From positions 1 through 64,000 of the forward strand of contig CAJQQR010000038.1 of the NCBI GenBank assembly GCA_905480545.1: 64,000 bases of DNA, in the 5' to 3' direction. The position numbers and the translations under genes are program-made. This DNA is from an uncultured Pirellulaceae bacterium (GTDB taxonomy: Bacteria > Planctomycetota > Planctomycetia > Pirellulales > Pirellulaceae). Below the pieces are notes generated by a model. That model worked only from the letters and a program-made list of their open reading frames with translations. It had not been told where the DNA came from and ran no database searches. Of this stretch, positions 9,373 through 19,607 are shown one piece after another (positions within the stretch are counted from its first letter, which is position 1; each line of letters begins with the position of its first letter).

Positions 9373-11247
9373 ATGTCATTGTCGCAGTCAAGAATAGACG
9401 GCCTCCGAAAGAGCGGCCATTTCAATTTTATTTTTTCACTGAGTGCATTGATCGGTTGTACTATTTTGATTTTGACCGGTTGTCGCTCCATTCAACCCGA
9501 AGAATCAAGCTTTGAAGGCAACTCTATTGAGCCCTATCAGAACTTCTTGACCGCGATTGAATACCCTGAAGTCGACGAAGCGGCTTTCCAATCTGCACAG
9601 GAAGCGTTGTCGAATCGACCGCTGACCGTCAGCGAATATGAGCAATTGAAGTTTCAGGAACTTTCGCTTGAAGAAGCCATTCGACTGGCAATGACAAATT
9701 CGAAAGTCATATCAAAAATTGGCGGTCAAGTGATCAGCGCACCCAACGCTGCTATGTCCGTTTATGATCCTGCTGTTCAGGAAAGCAGTCCTCTCGGAGG
9801 CGTTGAAGGGGCACTTAGTGCATTTGATGCACGATGGGATACGGCCTTCAATTTCAACCGCAGCGAATCGAAATTCAACAACCGCTTTTTTGGTGGTGGT
9901 GCCGACAGCCTGATCACCAATGCCAGCAACTTTAATTCGGCGATCACGAAGCGAACTGCGTTTGGTGGAACGTACGGAATTCGCAACACCATCAACTACA
10001 ACAGGAACAACTCGCCGGTCAACCGATTTGCAAGCACCTATGACATGATTGTCCAGGCCGAATTCCGACAATCGGTGCTTCGAGGCGCGGGCACAATGGT
10101 AAACCAAGTGGCTGGCCCCAACTCGACTCCTGGGCTTTACAATGGTGTCTTAATCGCCCGAATCAATCAGGACATTACGCTCGCAGACTTTGAAACAGCG
10201 ATCAGAGACTTGGTTCGTGCGGTAGAAAACAATTACTGGGAACTTTATTACTCTTATCGCAATCTGGACAATTTAATGCGGGCTCGTGAGGCAGCCAGAG
10301 TGGTTTGGGAAAAGCGAGAGTTACGGAAGAAAATTGATCGGCCCGACGACGAAGCCCAAGCACGACAACAATACTTCAGTTTTCAAGGCCGAGTTGAGAA
10401 CGCCCTCGCTGGAAACCAACTCAACGCAGGGGTCTATGGCTCGGAACGCGAATTGCGAAGACTTTGTGGCTTGAATGCTGCAGACGGAACCATTCTGCGT
10501 CCATCCACAGAACCGGTGATCGCCAAGCAGGAATACGATTGGGATGAATTACAAATTGGTGCCATGGAGAAGCGCGTCGAACTTCGTCGTCAGCAGTGGA
10601 CCATCAAACAACGTGAGCTTGAATTCCTCGCAGCAAAGAACCTCAATCGATGGCAATTGGATTTTGTGGCAAATTACGGCTGGAAAGGCTTTGGTGACAA
10701 CCTCGCTGGCAGCAGATCTCGTCCAGAAGGAAGTGCCCTGTCGGATTTGTCGACAGGCGACTTGGACGATTGGAATATGGGATTTGAATTTGGCGGCCCG
10801 ATAGGGAAACGCCAAACTCACCTTGCTGTGAAGAACGCCGAGCTTCAATTAGCAAAGGCCCGCGCCGTCTTACGAGAACAACAACGGCAAGTCGTCTTGA
10901 ACCTTAACGGTGCATTCACGGAAGTGGATCGGGCCTATGCTGGCATCCGTACGAACTATAACGCAAGAGTAGCGATTTTTGACGAATTGCGACCGAAGAA
11001 GCGACGATTCGATTTGGGAGCGGGTGACGATGACATCTTCTTCTTACTTGATGCCCAGCAACGGGCCGCGAATACGGAATCTGCCTTTGTGAGAGCGATC
11101 GTTGACTACAATCTTGCATTGGTGAACATGACGTACGAAAGTGGCGGGCTGCTCGAACGATACGGCATCCAACTGGCCGAGGGCCCATGGAGCGAAGATG
11201 CTTACGTCAACGCGGAAACGCGTGGGTTGAGTTATAGTGGGCAATAG
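9373..11247 (+). CDS. TolC-family outer-membrane efflux-type lipoprotein
   Basis: An outer-membrane factor-like protein of about 624 residues. A lipoprotein signal ends at ILTGC, with the acylated cysteine at residue 37 counted from ATG 9373. An earlier TTG at 9361 is possible. The body shows the long alpha-helical arrangement of TolC proteins, with LSLEEAIRLAMTNSK near the first repeat and LQLAKARAVLREQQRQVVLNL and NAELQ-type helices in the second. TolC proteins form trimeric export channels partnered by inner-membrane pumps, but no adaptor or pump gene is adjacent. The substrate is unknown. It is followed in the same direction by a sulfotransferase-like gene 88 bp away. Confidence 0.82.
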   Translation: MSLSQSRIDGLRKSGHFNFIFSLSALIGCTILILTGCRSIQPEESSFEGNSIEPYQNFLTAIEYPEVDEAAFQSAQEALSNRPLTVSEYEQLKFQELSLEEAIRLAMTNSKVISKIGGQVISAPNAAMSVYDPAVQESSPLGGVEGALSAFDARWDTAFNFNRSESKFNNRFFGGGADSLITNASNFNSAITKRTAFGGTYGIRNTINYNRNNSPVNRFASTYDMIVQAEFRQSVLRGAGTMVNQVAGPNSTPGLYNGVLIARINQDITLADFETAIRDLVRAVENNYWELYYSYRNLDNLMRAREAARVVWEKRELRKKIDRPDDEAQARQQYFSFQGRVENALAGNQLNAGVYGSERELRRLCGLNAADGTILRPSTEPVIAKQEYDWDELQIGAMEKRVELRRQQWTIKQRELEFLAAKNLNRWQLDFVANYGWKGFGDNLAGSRSRPEGSALSDLSTGDLDDWNMGFEFGGPIGKRQTHLAVKNAELQLAKARAVLREQQRQVVLNLNGAFTEVDRAYAGIRTNYNARVAIFDELRPKKRRFDLGAGDDDIFFLLDAQQRAANTESAFVRAIVDYNLALVNMTYESGGLLERYGIQLAEGPWSEDAYVNAETRGLSYSGQ

Positions 11248-11335
11248 TTGCTAAGAAACACAAGTTGGCAACTTGAGACTAAATCGATTTGCCGGCCTAC
11301 TCGCTTCAGCCATATTTCCAGAACCAAAGTTGTCC

Positions 11336-12043
11336 ATGTCCAAACCGCCTTCGATTGTTGCAATTGCTTCCACGATGCGCAGCGGCTCGACATTGCTGAA
11401 AGCATTACTTGCCGAGGCGGACGACGTTCTGAATTTACCTGAAAGAAACTTTCAAAACCGGCAAGTTGTCGCAAAAATCCTGGCACAACATCAGCCGAAT
11501 GACCCACCGATTAAAGTCTTGAAAAAGCCTGCGTGGTATCAGGAATCCAAACGCTATCCCACGATCCCGACTATCGAAAGCGTACGAACCATTGCCTTGG
11601 TCCGTGATGTATACGATACGGTCATCTCCTTAAGAAAGATGACGTTTCGCTCACTAGCCAACCTATCTGCGCCCCTCGTCACCGGTTGGCTTGCAAAGTC
11701 ATATTGGGCCAATGTCACCCAGAACCTTGTCAACCTGGCCCGCTCTCGTCCCCATGACGTAAAACTAATTCGTTATGAAGATATCGTCGGCGATCCGATT
11801 ACCGTAACAAAAGGTCTATACAAATTCATCGGCTCCTCAAAGGAAGAAGGCACCAAGGCGTATTCCGCACCCAAAGATTATTCATGGCGTTGGGGCTCAG
11901 ATGATGGCAGCCCAAATATCAAAACATTGGAGGTCCAACCACCGCGAGAAAAAAGCGTCACCGAATCACGCCTCTTGAACATCATGGAAAGTTGCGATCA
12001 GGTGAACAGCCTGCGCCGTGAACTCGGTTATGAGACCTGCTAA
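11336..12043 (+). CDS. Sulfotransferase-like protein
   Basis: The 235-residue product begins with a strand and P-loop-like turn, IVAIASTMRSGSTLLKALL, which matches the 5'-phosphosulfate-binding loop of PAPS-dependent sulfotransferases (RSGST). Later IALVRDVYDTVISL matches the 3'-phosphate-binding RDP...S motif, and VKLIRYEDIVGDP is also characteristic. The family transfers sulfate from PAPS to sugars, lipids or proteins; the acceptor cannot be inferred. ATG 11336 is preferred to an upstream frame start at 11273, because the conserved fold begins a few residues after it. It is cytoplasmic with no signal peptide. Confidence 0.72.
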   Translation: MSKPPSIVAIASTMRSGSTLLKALLAEADDVLNLPERNFQNRQVVAKILAQHQPNDPPIKVLKKPAWYQESKRYPTIPTIESVRTIALVRDVYDTVISLRKMTFRSLANLSAPLVTGWLAKSYWANVTQNLVNLARSRPHDVKLIRYEDIVGDPITVTKGLYKFIGSSKEEGTKAYSAPKDYSWRWGSDDGSPNIKTLEVQPPREKSVTESRLLNIMESCDQVNSLRRELGYETC

Positions 12044-12151
12044 GCAATCATCTCCTTACCGATGATTTCCCAACTGCCGAATTGCCGAACTCATCAAACG
12101 GCAGGGCCATTTGAACGCCTCGCTGGTGCGAACAATGGAAGACCCAAAACT

Positions 12152-13627
12152 CTATAATCCGACAAAGTAATTGTGAACGGCAAGATCGATGATCGATTTG
12201 GTCAAGATTTTTTCTTGATCGTGATATTCGCAAAATTCGCAACACTGCTTAATGATGTCTGAAACGTAGCAGTACTTCAGCGAACGCTTATTCTGCTTCA
12301 AAGTAGAAACAAGATACTCTGCACACCCAGGCGACTCGACAAAGCCTGCATTCTCAGCTTCAATCGAAAGCAAACTGACAAATTGCGACTCTGTTGGTCC
12401 CGTCAATTCGACTTTATAGGGAATGCGCCGGAAGAACGCATCATCGACCAATTGATCCGGCTCAAGGTTGGTCGAAAAAACAAGCAATTGATCGAACGGT
12501 GAAGGAACGGCTCGACCATTGGGAAGACGCAAATAGTCCATTCCGTTTTCCAGCGGAATGATCCAACGGTTGAGCAACTCCTTGATCGTCAATCGCTGTC
12601 GTCCAAAATCATCGACTACCAGGCAACCATTATTGCTCTTCATATGCAGTGGGGCCTCAAGAACTCCCGTCAACCGATTCTGTGTGATTTCTAATTGCGC
12701 GAACGTTAACTCGCCGCCAACGACAATCTTGGGGCGTTTGATTCGAATCCAACGATCATCAACAACACTCTTTTTCAGGATCGAATCTACTTTCTTTGTC
12801 GGCAACGCTTCGTGAATCGTGGGGTCGTAGAAGCGAATAATCTCCCCTCCAATTGTCAACGTTCGAGGAATCCAGATTCCCGAATCATACGATTCAATGC
12901 AACGGGTAGCTATACTTGTTTTTCCATTCCCGCTTTCACCATAGAGAAAAATGCAGCGACCTGAATTGACGGCTTGTCCAATTTGCGCGACGATTTCCTG
13001 AGGAAGCAGTAGATCACTAAATGCCCGCTTAACTTCTTTTGGCGAAATTTTCAAACGTCGCAGCGATTGTTTTTTTACGGATTCGACATACTGCTTGAAA
13101 CCAACCGGTGCAGCACCACAATACGAACAGAGATCCGTCAAACGAGATGCTTTCTCATAACCAATCTCTGTCAGTTCATATTCGTAGTCGTTGGCAGCTG
13201 CCAAGCTCTTATAGGAAACCAGCATTTGGTTTTTCAAACTGTTCAAGACTCCTTGAACGATACCGAATGGCAGTTTGATTTGTTTAGCGATTTGACGGCC
13301 AAGGTTATTACCGTACGCATTGAGGAATTTTAGTGTCAACGCCTCAATATCGGACTCTTGCAACCCCGCCTCTTCCAATGTCTGCGGCTCAATTGGATCA
13401 AATACCGACAGCCCAATCGCATCCGACGCGATCGCACCTCCACCAAATCTGGCTGAAGCCCCCTCTGTTACCTGCTCTGAATCGGCCTGATGAATACCGG
13501 AAGGCAGCGCTTCATCAGCATTTTTTATCACCATTTCCGCCGATGATTTGTCCAATGAGCACTCTGCCAAGGTTTGGTTAAATGCCTCGATAATTGATTC
13601 ACCGTCAAATTGAGATTCTGATGTCAT
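12152..13627 (-). CDS. AAA+ ATPase with N-terminal extension, function unknown
   Basis: A 491-residue predicted ATPase. Residues 1-75 are polar and low in conservation. Residues 76-180 look like a winged-helix or small helical domain ending in CSYCGAAP. The ATPase core has Walker A GESGNGKTS (230-238), Walker B CLVVDDFG (335-342), a sensor-1 asparagine in LLVFSTN (387) and an arginine-finger-like FFRRIPYKVE. The insertion between Walker A and B is long (about 100 residues). A start at TTG 13645 is possible; ATG 13627 is chosen. The layout resembles MoxR/helicase-loader-like AAA proteins, but I cannot assign a role, and the neighbours give no help. Confidence 0.75.
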   Translation of the reverse strand: MTSESQFDGESIIEAFNQTLAECSLDKSSAEMVIKNADEALPSGIHQADSEQVTEGASARFGGGAIASDAIGLSVFDPIEPQTLEEAGLQESDIEALTLKFLNAYGNNLGRQIAKQIKLPFGIVQGVLNSLKNQMLVSYKSLAAANDYEYELTEIGYEKASRLTDLCSYCGAAPVGFKQYVESVKKQSLRRLKISPKEVKRAFSDLLLPQEIVAQIGQAVNSGRCIFLYGESGNGKTSIATRCIESYDSGIWIPRTLTIGGEIIRFYDPTIHEALPTKKVDSILKKSVVDDRWIRIKRPKIVVGGELTFAQLEITQNRLTGVLEAPLHMKSNNGCLVVDDFGRQRLTIKELLNRWIIPLENGMDYLRLPNGRAVPSPFDQLLVFSTNLEPDQLVDDAFFRRIPYKVELTGPTESQFVSLLSIEAENAGFVESPGCAEYLVSTLKQNKRSLKYCYVSDIIKQCCEFCEYHDQEKILTKSIIDLAVHNYFVGL

Positions 13628-13991
13628 CTTTTTACGTCGCGGCAATGGAATTCTGGGCAGTAGTTAATAGGTTTACTAAACCTTAGGTCGTTGAAATTTA
13701 CGTGACCTGCGGAAGATGAATATTCAAACGATCTTTGCAGTGCCCCATGACATGGCATCCGTAATATTCGGAATAAAACGCGAATCCGTCTGCAATCCAG
13801 TGCGTGCGACAGTTTGTGTTGTAGAGTTTCTCACGCCGAAGAGCGCAAAGATGTCGCAACCAAATAGCCGGTCCGAGCTACACCATGCGTGAAGGCTTTG
13901 TGACCGATTAGGCTGGTCGCGGTGGAATTGAAGAATTCGGGTAAAGATTCTTCCAGAAAACAAGAAATCTTTTTAAAGGCAGTTACGTTAA
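13628..13991. other. Intergenic region upstream of the AAA+ and ABC genes
   Basis: A 364-bp divergent promoter region. No convincing gene, terminator or repeat was seen. Confidence 0.4.
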
Positions 13992-14816
13992 ATGATTCAT
14001 GTCCGTCGACTTACCAAGATCTATAAAGACGTCCACATGGGCGACTTTGTAGCACTTGATCAACTGAGCTTTGACGCACTTGCGGGACAGATATACGGCC
14101 TGCTCGGACCCAATGGAGCCGGTAAAACAACGGCAATGCGCATTTTGAGCACTGTTCTTTCACCAACCAGCGGCACCGCACTGATCAACGGTATCGACGT
14201 TACGGAAGATCCAGAAGAAGTTCGCCGACAGATCGGATTCGTTTCGAACAACACCGCTGTTTATGATCGCATGACGGGCTGGGAAATGGTCGAGTATTTT
14301 GGGCGTCTCAATGGAATGGAAGAGGGCGCTCTGCAAGACCAAATGAACTTGATTTTCGAGCGATTCAAAATGCAAAATCTTCGTGACGTCCTTGGCTCAA
14401 AGATGTCGACGGGTATGAAACAAAAAGTTTCAATCGCACGCGCAATGATACATGACCCGCCTGTTCTCATCTTTGACGAAGCAACTTCAGGCCTTGATGT
14501 TCTGGTCGCAAGGGAAGTCCTAAAAACCGTTGCTCAACTTCGAGACCATGGCAAATGCATTATCTTCTCGACGCATATCATGCGAGAAGCCGAGAAACTC
14601 TGTGACAGAATTGGTGTCGTCAACAAGGGCAAACTTCTGGCGGAGGGATCAAAAGTAGATTTAATGCAGGAATATGAAGAAGACGATCTCGAAGAACTGT
14701 TCTTCCGGCTCATCGAAACCCATGCGGCGTCTTGCCTGGACCATGAAGCTTCACAATATTCTGATGCTGGGATCTCACCGTCAGGCGTTCTACCAGTGGA
14801 AAGCAGACTGCCATGA
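13992..14816 (+). CDS. ABC transporter ATP-binding protein, NatA type
   Basis: The 274-residue nucleotide-binding subunit has Walker [10 protein letters not shown] (residues 36-44), Q-loop region IGFVSNN, signature STGMKQKV, Walker [13 protein letters not shown] and the H-loop IIFSTHIM. The variant signature STGMKQK is characteristic of NatA-like ATPases, which energise Na+ or drug export in partnership with a NatB permease. Its stop overlaps the next start by four bases (ATGA), implying translational coupling with the permease at 14813. A C-terminal tail of about 50 residues after the ATPase core is unassigned. Confidence 0.9.
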   Translation: MIHVRRLTKIYKDVHMGDFVALDQLSFDALAGQIYGLLGPNGAGKTTAMRILSTVLSPTSGTALINGIDVTEDPEEVRRQIGFVSNNTAVYDRMTGWEMVEYFGRLNGMEEGALQDQMNLIFERFKMQNLRDVLGSKMSTGMKQKVSIARAMIHDPPVLIFDEATSGLDVLVAREVLKTVAQLRDHGKCIIFSTHIMREAEKLCDRIGVVNKGKLLAEGSKVDLMQEYEEDDLEELFFRLIETHAASCLDHEASQYSDAGISPSGVLPVESRLP

Positions 14817-17059
14817 ATTGGAAAACGGTTAAACATATCTTTCATCGTGAACTTCGTGATCAACTTCGAGATCGACGCACGCTTTTCACCATTGCTGTTT
14901 TGCCCCTGCTGATGTACCCCCTGTTGGGCATGGTCTTCCTGCAAATGGCGAACTTCAGCAAGGAACATCCGTCAAAGATAAGAATCTTTGGGGCAGAAAA
15001 TCTTCCGGCTGAAAACCCATTGATTGTTGACGAACAGTTCAGTCACAACTTTGCGGACGCATCAGCCCAAGAGCTAATGCAGTTGGAACTCGCTCAAAAG
15101 GATGATCTTTGGCAAGCCGCCATTGAAATGGAAGAACGGCAATCAAGTAACCTCGATACGGCGCAGCTGCCTGCCGACCAAGAGACCCAGAATTCGTTGC
15201 AACGACTGCTGGACGCATCCGGTGTCGATTGCCTTGTCGTGTTTCCGAAAGACTTCGCAACTGAAATTGATGGGCAACTTCAAACGGATGTGAAAATTTT
15301 TGCACAAGCGTCTAAAGACAAAAGTCGCATTGCTGTAACCCGCATAGAATCCCTGCTTGGGACTTATCGCGATAAACTGGCCACAGAAAACCTCAGGGCA
15401 AAACAAATTTCGGCAGCAGAGATCCGGCCGTTTCATGTTCACAAATTTGACCTTTCTTCAGACGTGTCAAAACGGGCTGCCGTCTGGTCACGGGTCTTGC
15501 CATTTGTTGTGTTCATCTGGGCATTGACGGGGGCCTTCTATCCTGCGATCGATTTGTGCGCTGGTGAAAAAGAGCGAGGCACTTTGGAAACGCTTTTATC
15601 CAGCCCAGCGTCCCGCACGGAAATTGTTTGGGGCAAGTTATTGACCGTAATGACATTCAGCATGGGAACGTCAATGCTGAACCTGTTTAGCATGAGTTTT
15701 ACTGGACTCTTCGTGATCAATTCGATGGCACGCATGAGTCAGGGAGCGATGGCACTCGGCACTCCGCCATTTCACGCGTTTGGCTGGCTGATTGTTGCAT
15801 TGGTTCCGCTCTCTGCTTTGTTCAGCGCGACGTCGCTTGCAATTGCATCGTTCGCTCGAAGCAGCAAAGAGGGACAATATTACCTGATGCCAATCTTGAT
15901 GATCAGCGTTCCGTTGATGATGCTTCCGATGATGCCAGGTGCAGAGTTGGACCTGGGCACCAGCTTGATTCCAATCTCAGGTTTGATGCTAGTGCTGAGG
16001 GCTTTGATTGAAAACCGCATATACGAAGCCATGCAATTTGCAGCTCCCGTTTTAGGCGTAACGTTTTGCTGTTGCCTGCTTGTGATTCAATGGGCGGTTC
16101 GCCAATTCAACAACGAAAAAGTCCTGTTCCGCGAAAGCGAACGGGTTGGAATCGGCTCACTATTCCGCAACCTCGTTCGGGAACGCGGCGCCTTTCCAAC
16201 CTTCCTGGAAGCTGTATTCTGCGGTGTGCTGTTGCTTGTTATTCGTTTTTTCACGACTCTGATTGCGACGCAGCCCGGGTCGTTTGGAGAATTCGCACGC
16301 CAAACACTTATCTTGCATGTTGGAATGATCATTGGTCCCGTTGCGTTGATGGCGATCATTCTGACAACCAACCCGCTTAAAACACTGGGATTGAATCGAA
16401 CAAAATGGCAAACGATCCCGCTGGCGATCTTAATGGCGGCTTGTTTGCATCCAATTGTAAAAGGATTTCAAGAGCTGGTCTTAAGAGTCTATCCAATGCA
16501 GGCCGACGGTGGAGCACTTCAAGAGTTAATGGAAACCATTTTTTCGGGTGCACCAAGCTTCATATACATCATCTTGTTATTTGCTTTGCTTCCCGCAATT
16601 AGCGAAGAACTTGCGTTTCGTGGATTCATCATGAACGGCCTCCGCCAATCCAGCGACCGCTGGACGGCAATCCTTTTGAGCAGCCTTTTCTTTGGTGCAA
16701 CACATGGGCTCCTGCAACAATCGATCATCGCATTCTTCACCGGAACTCTGATCGGGTTCATTAGTTTTCAAGCAGGCAGCATTTTGCCCGCAATGTTTTA
16801 TCATTTCACCCACAACACTGTGACCGTCAGTTTGTCGCAATTGAACACATCCCATTTGGATTCCCAACCGTGGCTCCAAATGATCTTCAAATCGGGTGAA
16901 AATGGTGGTCTAAGCTATACGTTACCAGCCTATTTTGCGATGAGCATGATCGGGATTTCAATTTTCGTTTGGTTTTATCGGTTGACCAAATCCGAAGTCC
17001 ATTCAGTAATGCCTCATCAATCAGAGGCGTTGCCTGCCATCGGCCCAATTACTGTTTAA
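14813..17059 (+). CDS. ABC-2 permease (NatB-like) fused to CPBP intramembrane protease
   Basis: This 748-residue membrane protein combines two modules. Residues 1-450 follow the ABC-2/NatB plan: a TM helix near the N-terminus (LFTIAVLPLLMYPLLGMVFL), a large extracytoplasmic domain of about 170 residues, then a cluster of TM helices including the ABC-2 signature region GEKERGTLETLLSSP. Residues 480-735 add further TM helices with CPBP/ABI motifs: EELAFRG (598-604), FGATHGLLQQ and FYHFTHNT, which supply the glutamates and histidines of glutamic-type CAAX-like proteases. Coupled to NatA, it probably forms an exporter with a built-in intramembrane protease or scaffold. Substrate unknown. Confidence 0.88.
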   Translation: MNWKTVKHIFHRELRDQLRDRRTLFTIAVLPLLMYPLLGMVFLQMANFSKEHPSKIRIFGAENLPAENPLIVDEQFSHNFADASAQELMQLELAQKDDLWQAAIEMEERQSSNLDTAQLPADQETQNSLQRLLDASGVDCLVVFPKDFATEIDGQLQTDVKIFAQASKDKSRIAVTRIESLLGTYRDKLATENLRAKQISAAEIRPFHVHKFDLSSDVSKRAAVWSRVLPFVVFIWALTGAFYPAIDLCAGEKERGTLETLLSSPASRTEIVWGKLLTVMTFSMGTSMLNLFSMSFTGLFVINSMARMSQGAMALGTPPFHAFGWLIVALVPLSALFSATSLAIASFARSSKEGQYYLMPILMISVPLMMLPMMPGAELDLGTSLIPISGLMLVLRALIENRIYEAMQFAAPVLGVTFCCCLLVIQWAVRQFNNEKVLFRESERVGIGSLFRNLVRERGAFPTFLEAVFCGVLLLVIRFFTTLIATQPGSFGEFARQTLILHVGMIIGPVALMAIILTTNPLKTLGLNRTKWQTIPLAILMAACLHPIVKGFQELVLRVYPMQADGGALQELMETIFSGAPSFIYIILLFALLPAISEELAFRGFIMNGLRQSSDRWTAILLSSLFFGATHGLLQQSIIAFFTGTLIGFISFQAGSILPAMFYHFTHNTVTVSLSQLNTSHLDSQPWLQMIFKSGENGGLSYTLPAYFAMSMIGISIFVWFYRLTKSEVHSVMPHQSEALPAIGPITV

Positions 17060-17180
17060 CTGTTATCACAAACATTCATTTGGGAACCCGACGAGGAAAA
17101 CGGCTTATGGCGAACTTCTGTTGTCAGCCAATAGCCGAATGCTTTAGATAGCCCCACATTCGCCCCGTCGAAAAGCGTTG

Positions 17181-18260
17181 CTAATTAACATCAGTCGCGT
17201 CCGGATTCATCCCGGCAAGCAGGACCGCTTTTTCATGTTGAAGCAGCCATTCTTTTCGTCGAACGCCACCCCCGTACCCGGATAATTCTCCGTTTTGGCG
17301 AATGACTCGATGACAAGGAACCACAATCGCCAAACGATTGTCCCCATTTGCTTTACCCACCGCCCGCTGGGCCGATGACTTACCAATCCTCGATGCAATC
17401 TCTTCGTACGAGCAGGTTTCTCCATATTTAATATTCAACAATTCATTCCATACCAGATCCTGAAATTCGCTGCCTTGAATAAACAACGGCAAATCAAACC
17501 CTTGACGAATCCCCTCAAAATAATCGTTTAATTGCGTTTGTGTCTCATGCATCAAATCTGTTTTGCCGGGAAAAACATCGCGCCTCGTGATTTTCGCAAG
17601 CCGACTAAACTGAGTCTCCAACATTTTCCGATCCGCAAATTCCAACAAGTACAACTGCTCATCGTCGGCTGCAACAATCATTGGCCCAAGCGGACTTAAT
17701 ACGCGATTCACCCGAATTCCTGACTCTGGATCGTTCGCTGATCCAACCGGACATCCGAACCATTGTTGGAACGCAGTCCGAAAACCGCTGATCGATTCAT
17801 ATCCCGCGTCATGAGCGATTTGCGTCATGTCATGGCCAAGCGTGATTTGCGACAATGCGGCTGACAGTCGACGACTTCGAAGAAATGCGTGGAAAGTGAT
17901 GCCATGATTGGACAAGAACCATCGTCGGACCCGCGTTGGATCGATTCCCATTTGGCGGATGTCGTAATCTTTCCATTTTCTGGCAGCATCACTTTCAAAC
18001 TTCTCAATGACATCTTCCAACCAAGCCGGCATCTTCCCGGCCACATGCATCGGCATGCATTTCTTGCACGGTCGATAGCCTGCGGCCAATGCATCGGACG
18101 TCGTTTCGAAAAAAGAAACGTTTTCTTTTAGCGGCTTTTTGGCCGGGCAAACCGACCTGCAAAAAATCCCTGTCGTCTTCACGGCAACAAAAAACAATCC
18201 ATCGTATTCTGAATCGCGATTCAAAAACGCGGAGTACATTTCGTCAAATTCAAGCTTCAT
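17181..18260 (-). CDS. ada: Bifunctional Ada: adaptive-response regulator and O6-methylguanine methyltransferase
   Basis: The 359-residue protein has the full Ada layout. The N-terminal zinc domain has the four-cysteine set C34, C38, C65 and C68 (GIFCRSVCPA and YRPCKKC), where the first cysteine accepts methyl groups from phosphotriesters. An AraC-type helix-turn-helix follows at about 100-165 (ITFHAFLRSRRLSAAL and GYESISGFRTAFQQWFG). The C-terminal methyltransferase has the active-site motif PCHRVI, with the acceptor cysteine C316. Methylated Ada activates repair genes, so self-regulation of its own promoter is likely. No alkB or alkA gene is adjacent. Confidence 0.95.
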   Translation of the reverse strand: MKLEFDEMYSAFLNRDSEYDGLFFVAVKTTGIFCRSVCPAKKPLKENVSFFETTSDALAAGYRPCKKCMPMHVAGKMPAWLEDVIEKFESDAARKWKDYDIRQMGIDPTRVRRWFLSNHGITFHAFLRSRRLSAALSQITLGHDMTQIAHDAGYESISGFRTAFQQWFGCPVGSANDPESGIRVNRVLSPLGPMIVAADDEQLYLLEFADRKMLETQFSRLAKITRRDVFPGKTDLMHETQTQLNDYFEGIRQGFDLPLFIQGSEFQDLVWNELLNIKYGETCSYEEIASRIGKSSAQRAVGKANGDNRLAIVVPCHRVIRQNGELSGYGGGVRRKEWLLQHEKAVLLAGMNPDATDVN

Positions 18261-18455
18261 CAGGTCATGCCATGGGTAACGTCAAGTTGGACGCACCATC
18301 GTAAGCGACGACCCGAATCCTATCTACCGAAAAATGAACATCCAATTCGGATTATCCAAAAAGGGCAAAATTCCGAACCAACATGGAGGTTGGCATCTGA
18401 TTCCAAAGGGTCCAAATGCGTTCCATTGAATTTAATCTTCTGAACTGCCGAGAAT

Positions 18456-19607
18456 TTATTTTTTCAGAACGCGATAGATCGCAGTGGAAATTTTTGCTGG
18501 ATCTGCATGCCCGCAGTTGCAAAGCACGACGATCCCGTGCTTCGCTTTTGGATAAAGCACCATTCGCGAACGGGCCTCTGAATGCGACCCACCGTGCGAG
18601 ACTTTCAGCGTCCCGTTCTGCGTCGTGATAAAGAAACCAAGTCCAGCGTCAGTCGACTTTCCATTCGATGTCTTTTGCGATTTCCACATTGCTTTCTCGC
18701 TCGCTTCAGAACAAAGCTTTCGATTGATCAGCCCTTCCGCCCATTTTGCGAAATCAACAATGCTTGATTTGTAACCACCAGCACCATGTTTCCAATCGTG
18801 GGCATACTCAGGTACACGTGCAACCGCTCCTACAAAATTTTTCTTATAGCCAACCGCCCAATTCAATTGCATGTCTAATTCCGCGTCCAGTTGAAAACTG
18901 CCCATGTCCAATGGCTGTGTAATTCTATTTTTGATTTGATCGGATAACCGCTCTTTACCAGCACGCTGGATCACGGCGGATAACAGGACAAAGGCGTAGG
19001 AAGAATAACTATATTGTTCCCGCGGCTTATAAATCAAAGGTGAGCCGGCGAACCGCTTGATGGAAAACAGTGGGTCGTTCCCGTCGGCTCCACTTTCGAT
19101 CGGCGTTTTTAAGGGAGCAATTTTCCCGTTGGAGTAATGCGGGTACCCGCTTTGATGGCAAAGAATTTGGCGGACCGTTATTTCGTCACACGAGACAGGC
19201 AACTCAGGCAAGTGCTTTTTGATTCGATCCTCCAAACTTAACTTCCCCTGCTCCACCAATTGCATCGCAGCGACAGCAACCACCGGTTTTGAATTCGATG
19301 CCCAATTCACAACCGTCTTTTCAGAAAAATTGATTTTTTTCTCGCGGTCGGCCAGACCATAGCCCCGTGTGAAAACGACTCGGCCATTACGTATCACGCC
19401 AACCGAAGCTCCAACGATTTGCTGCGATTCCATTTCTTTCAGGACCGCTTGGTCGATGCGGAGTTTTGTAGCGCCGTCAAACCCGTCAACGCGATCAACT
19501 GAATTCTCAGAAGAAAAACGAATGGTCTCTTCTTGTGCGACACCATGCCTAACGACCTGCAATACGCCCCATAATACGAGGGTTTTTAATAACGTTGATT
19601 TTCGCAT
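18456..19607 (-). CDS. Secreted serine hydrolase, beta-lactamase class C fold
   Basis: The 383-residue product starts at ATG 19607 with a Sec signal (MRKSTLLKTLVLWGVLQVV...VAQEE). I prefer this to the longer frame from 19784, which adds 59 residues with no signal sequence at its start. The SxxK motif is SNSK (104-107), a YSS tyrosine motif lies in EQYSYSSYAFVLLSAV, and the third motif is SHGGSHSEAR. These define the penicillin-binding/beta-lactamase superfamily that includes esterases and D-aminopeptidases. In planctomycetes such proteins are many, and antibiotic resistance should not be assumed. Confidence 0.85.
   Translation of the reverse strand: MRKSTLLKTLVLWGVLQVVRHGVAQEETIRFSSENSVDRVDGFDGATKLRIDQAVLKEMESQQIVGASVGVIRNGRVVFTRGYGLADREKKINFSEKTVVNWASNSKPVVAVAAMQLVEQGKLSLEDRIKKHLPELPVSCDEITVRQILCHQSGYPHYSNGKIAPLKTPIESGADGNDPLFSIKRFAGSPLIYKPREQYSYSSYAFVLLSAVIQRAGKERLSDQIKNRITQPLDMGSFQLDAELDMQLNWAVGYKKNFVGAVARVPEYAHDWKHGAGGYKSSIVDFAKWAEGLINRKLCSEASEKAMWKSQKTSNGKSTDAGLGFFITTQNGTLKVSHGGSHSEARSRMVLYPKAKHGIVVLCNCGHADPAKISTAIYRVLKK

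Noticed and set aside
18456-19607. Antibiotic-resistance beta-lactamase
   Set aside because: The fold motifs also occur in many esterases and peptidases, and nothing in the context indicates resistance.
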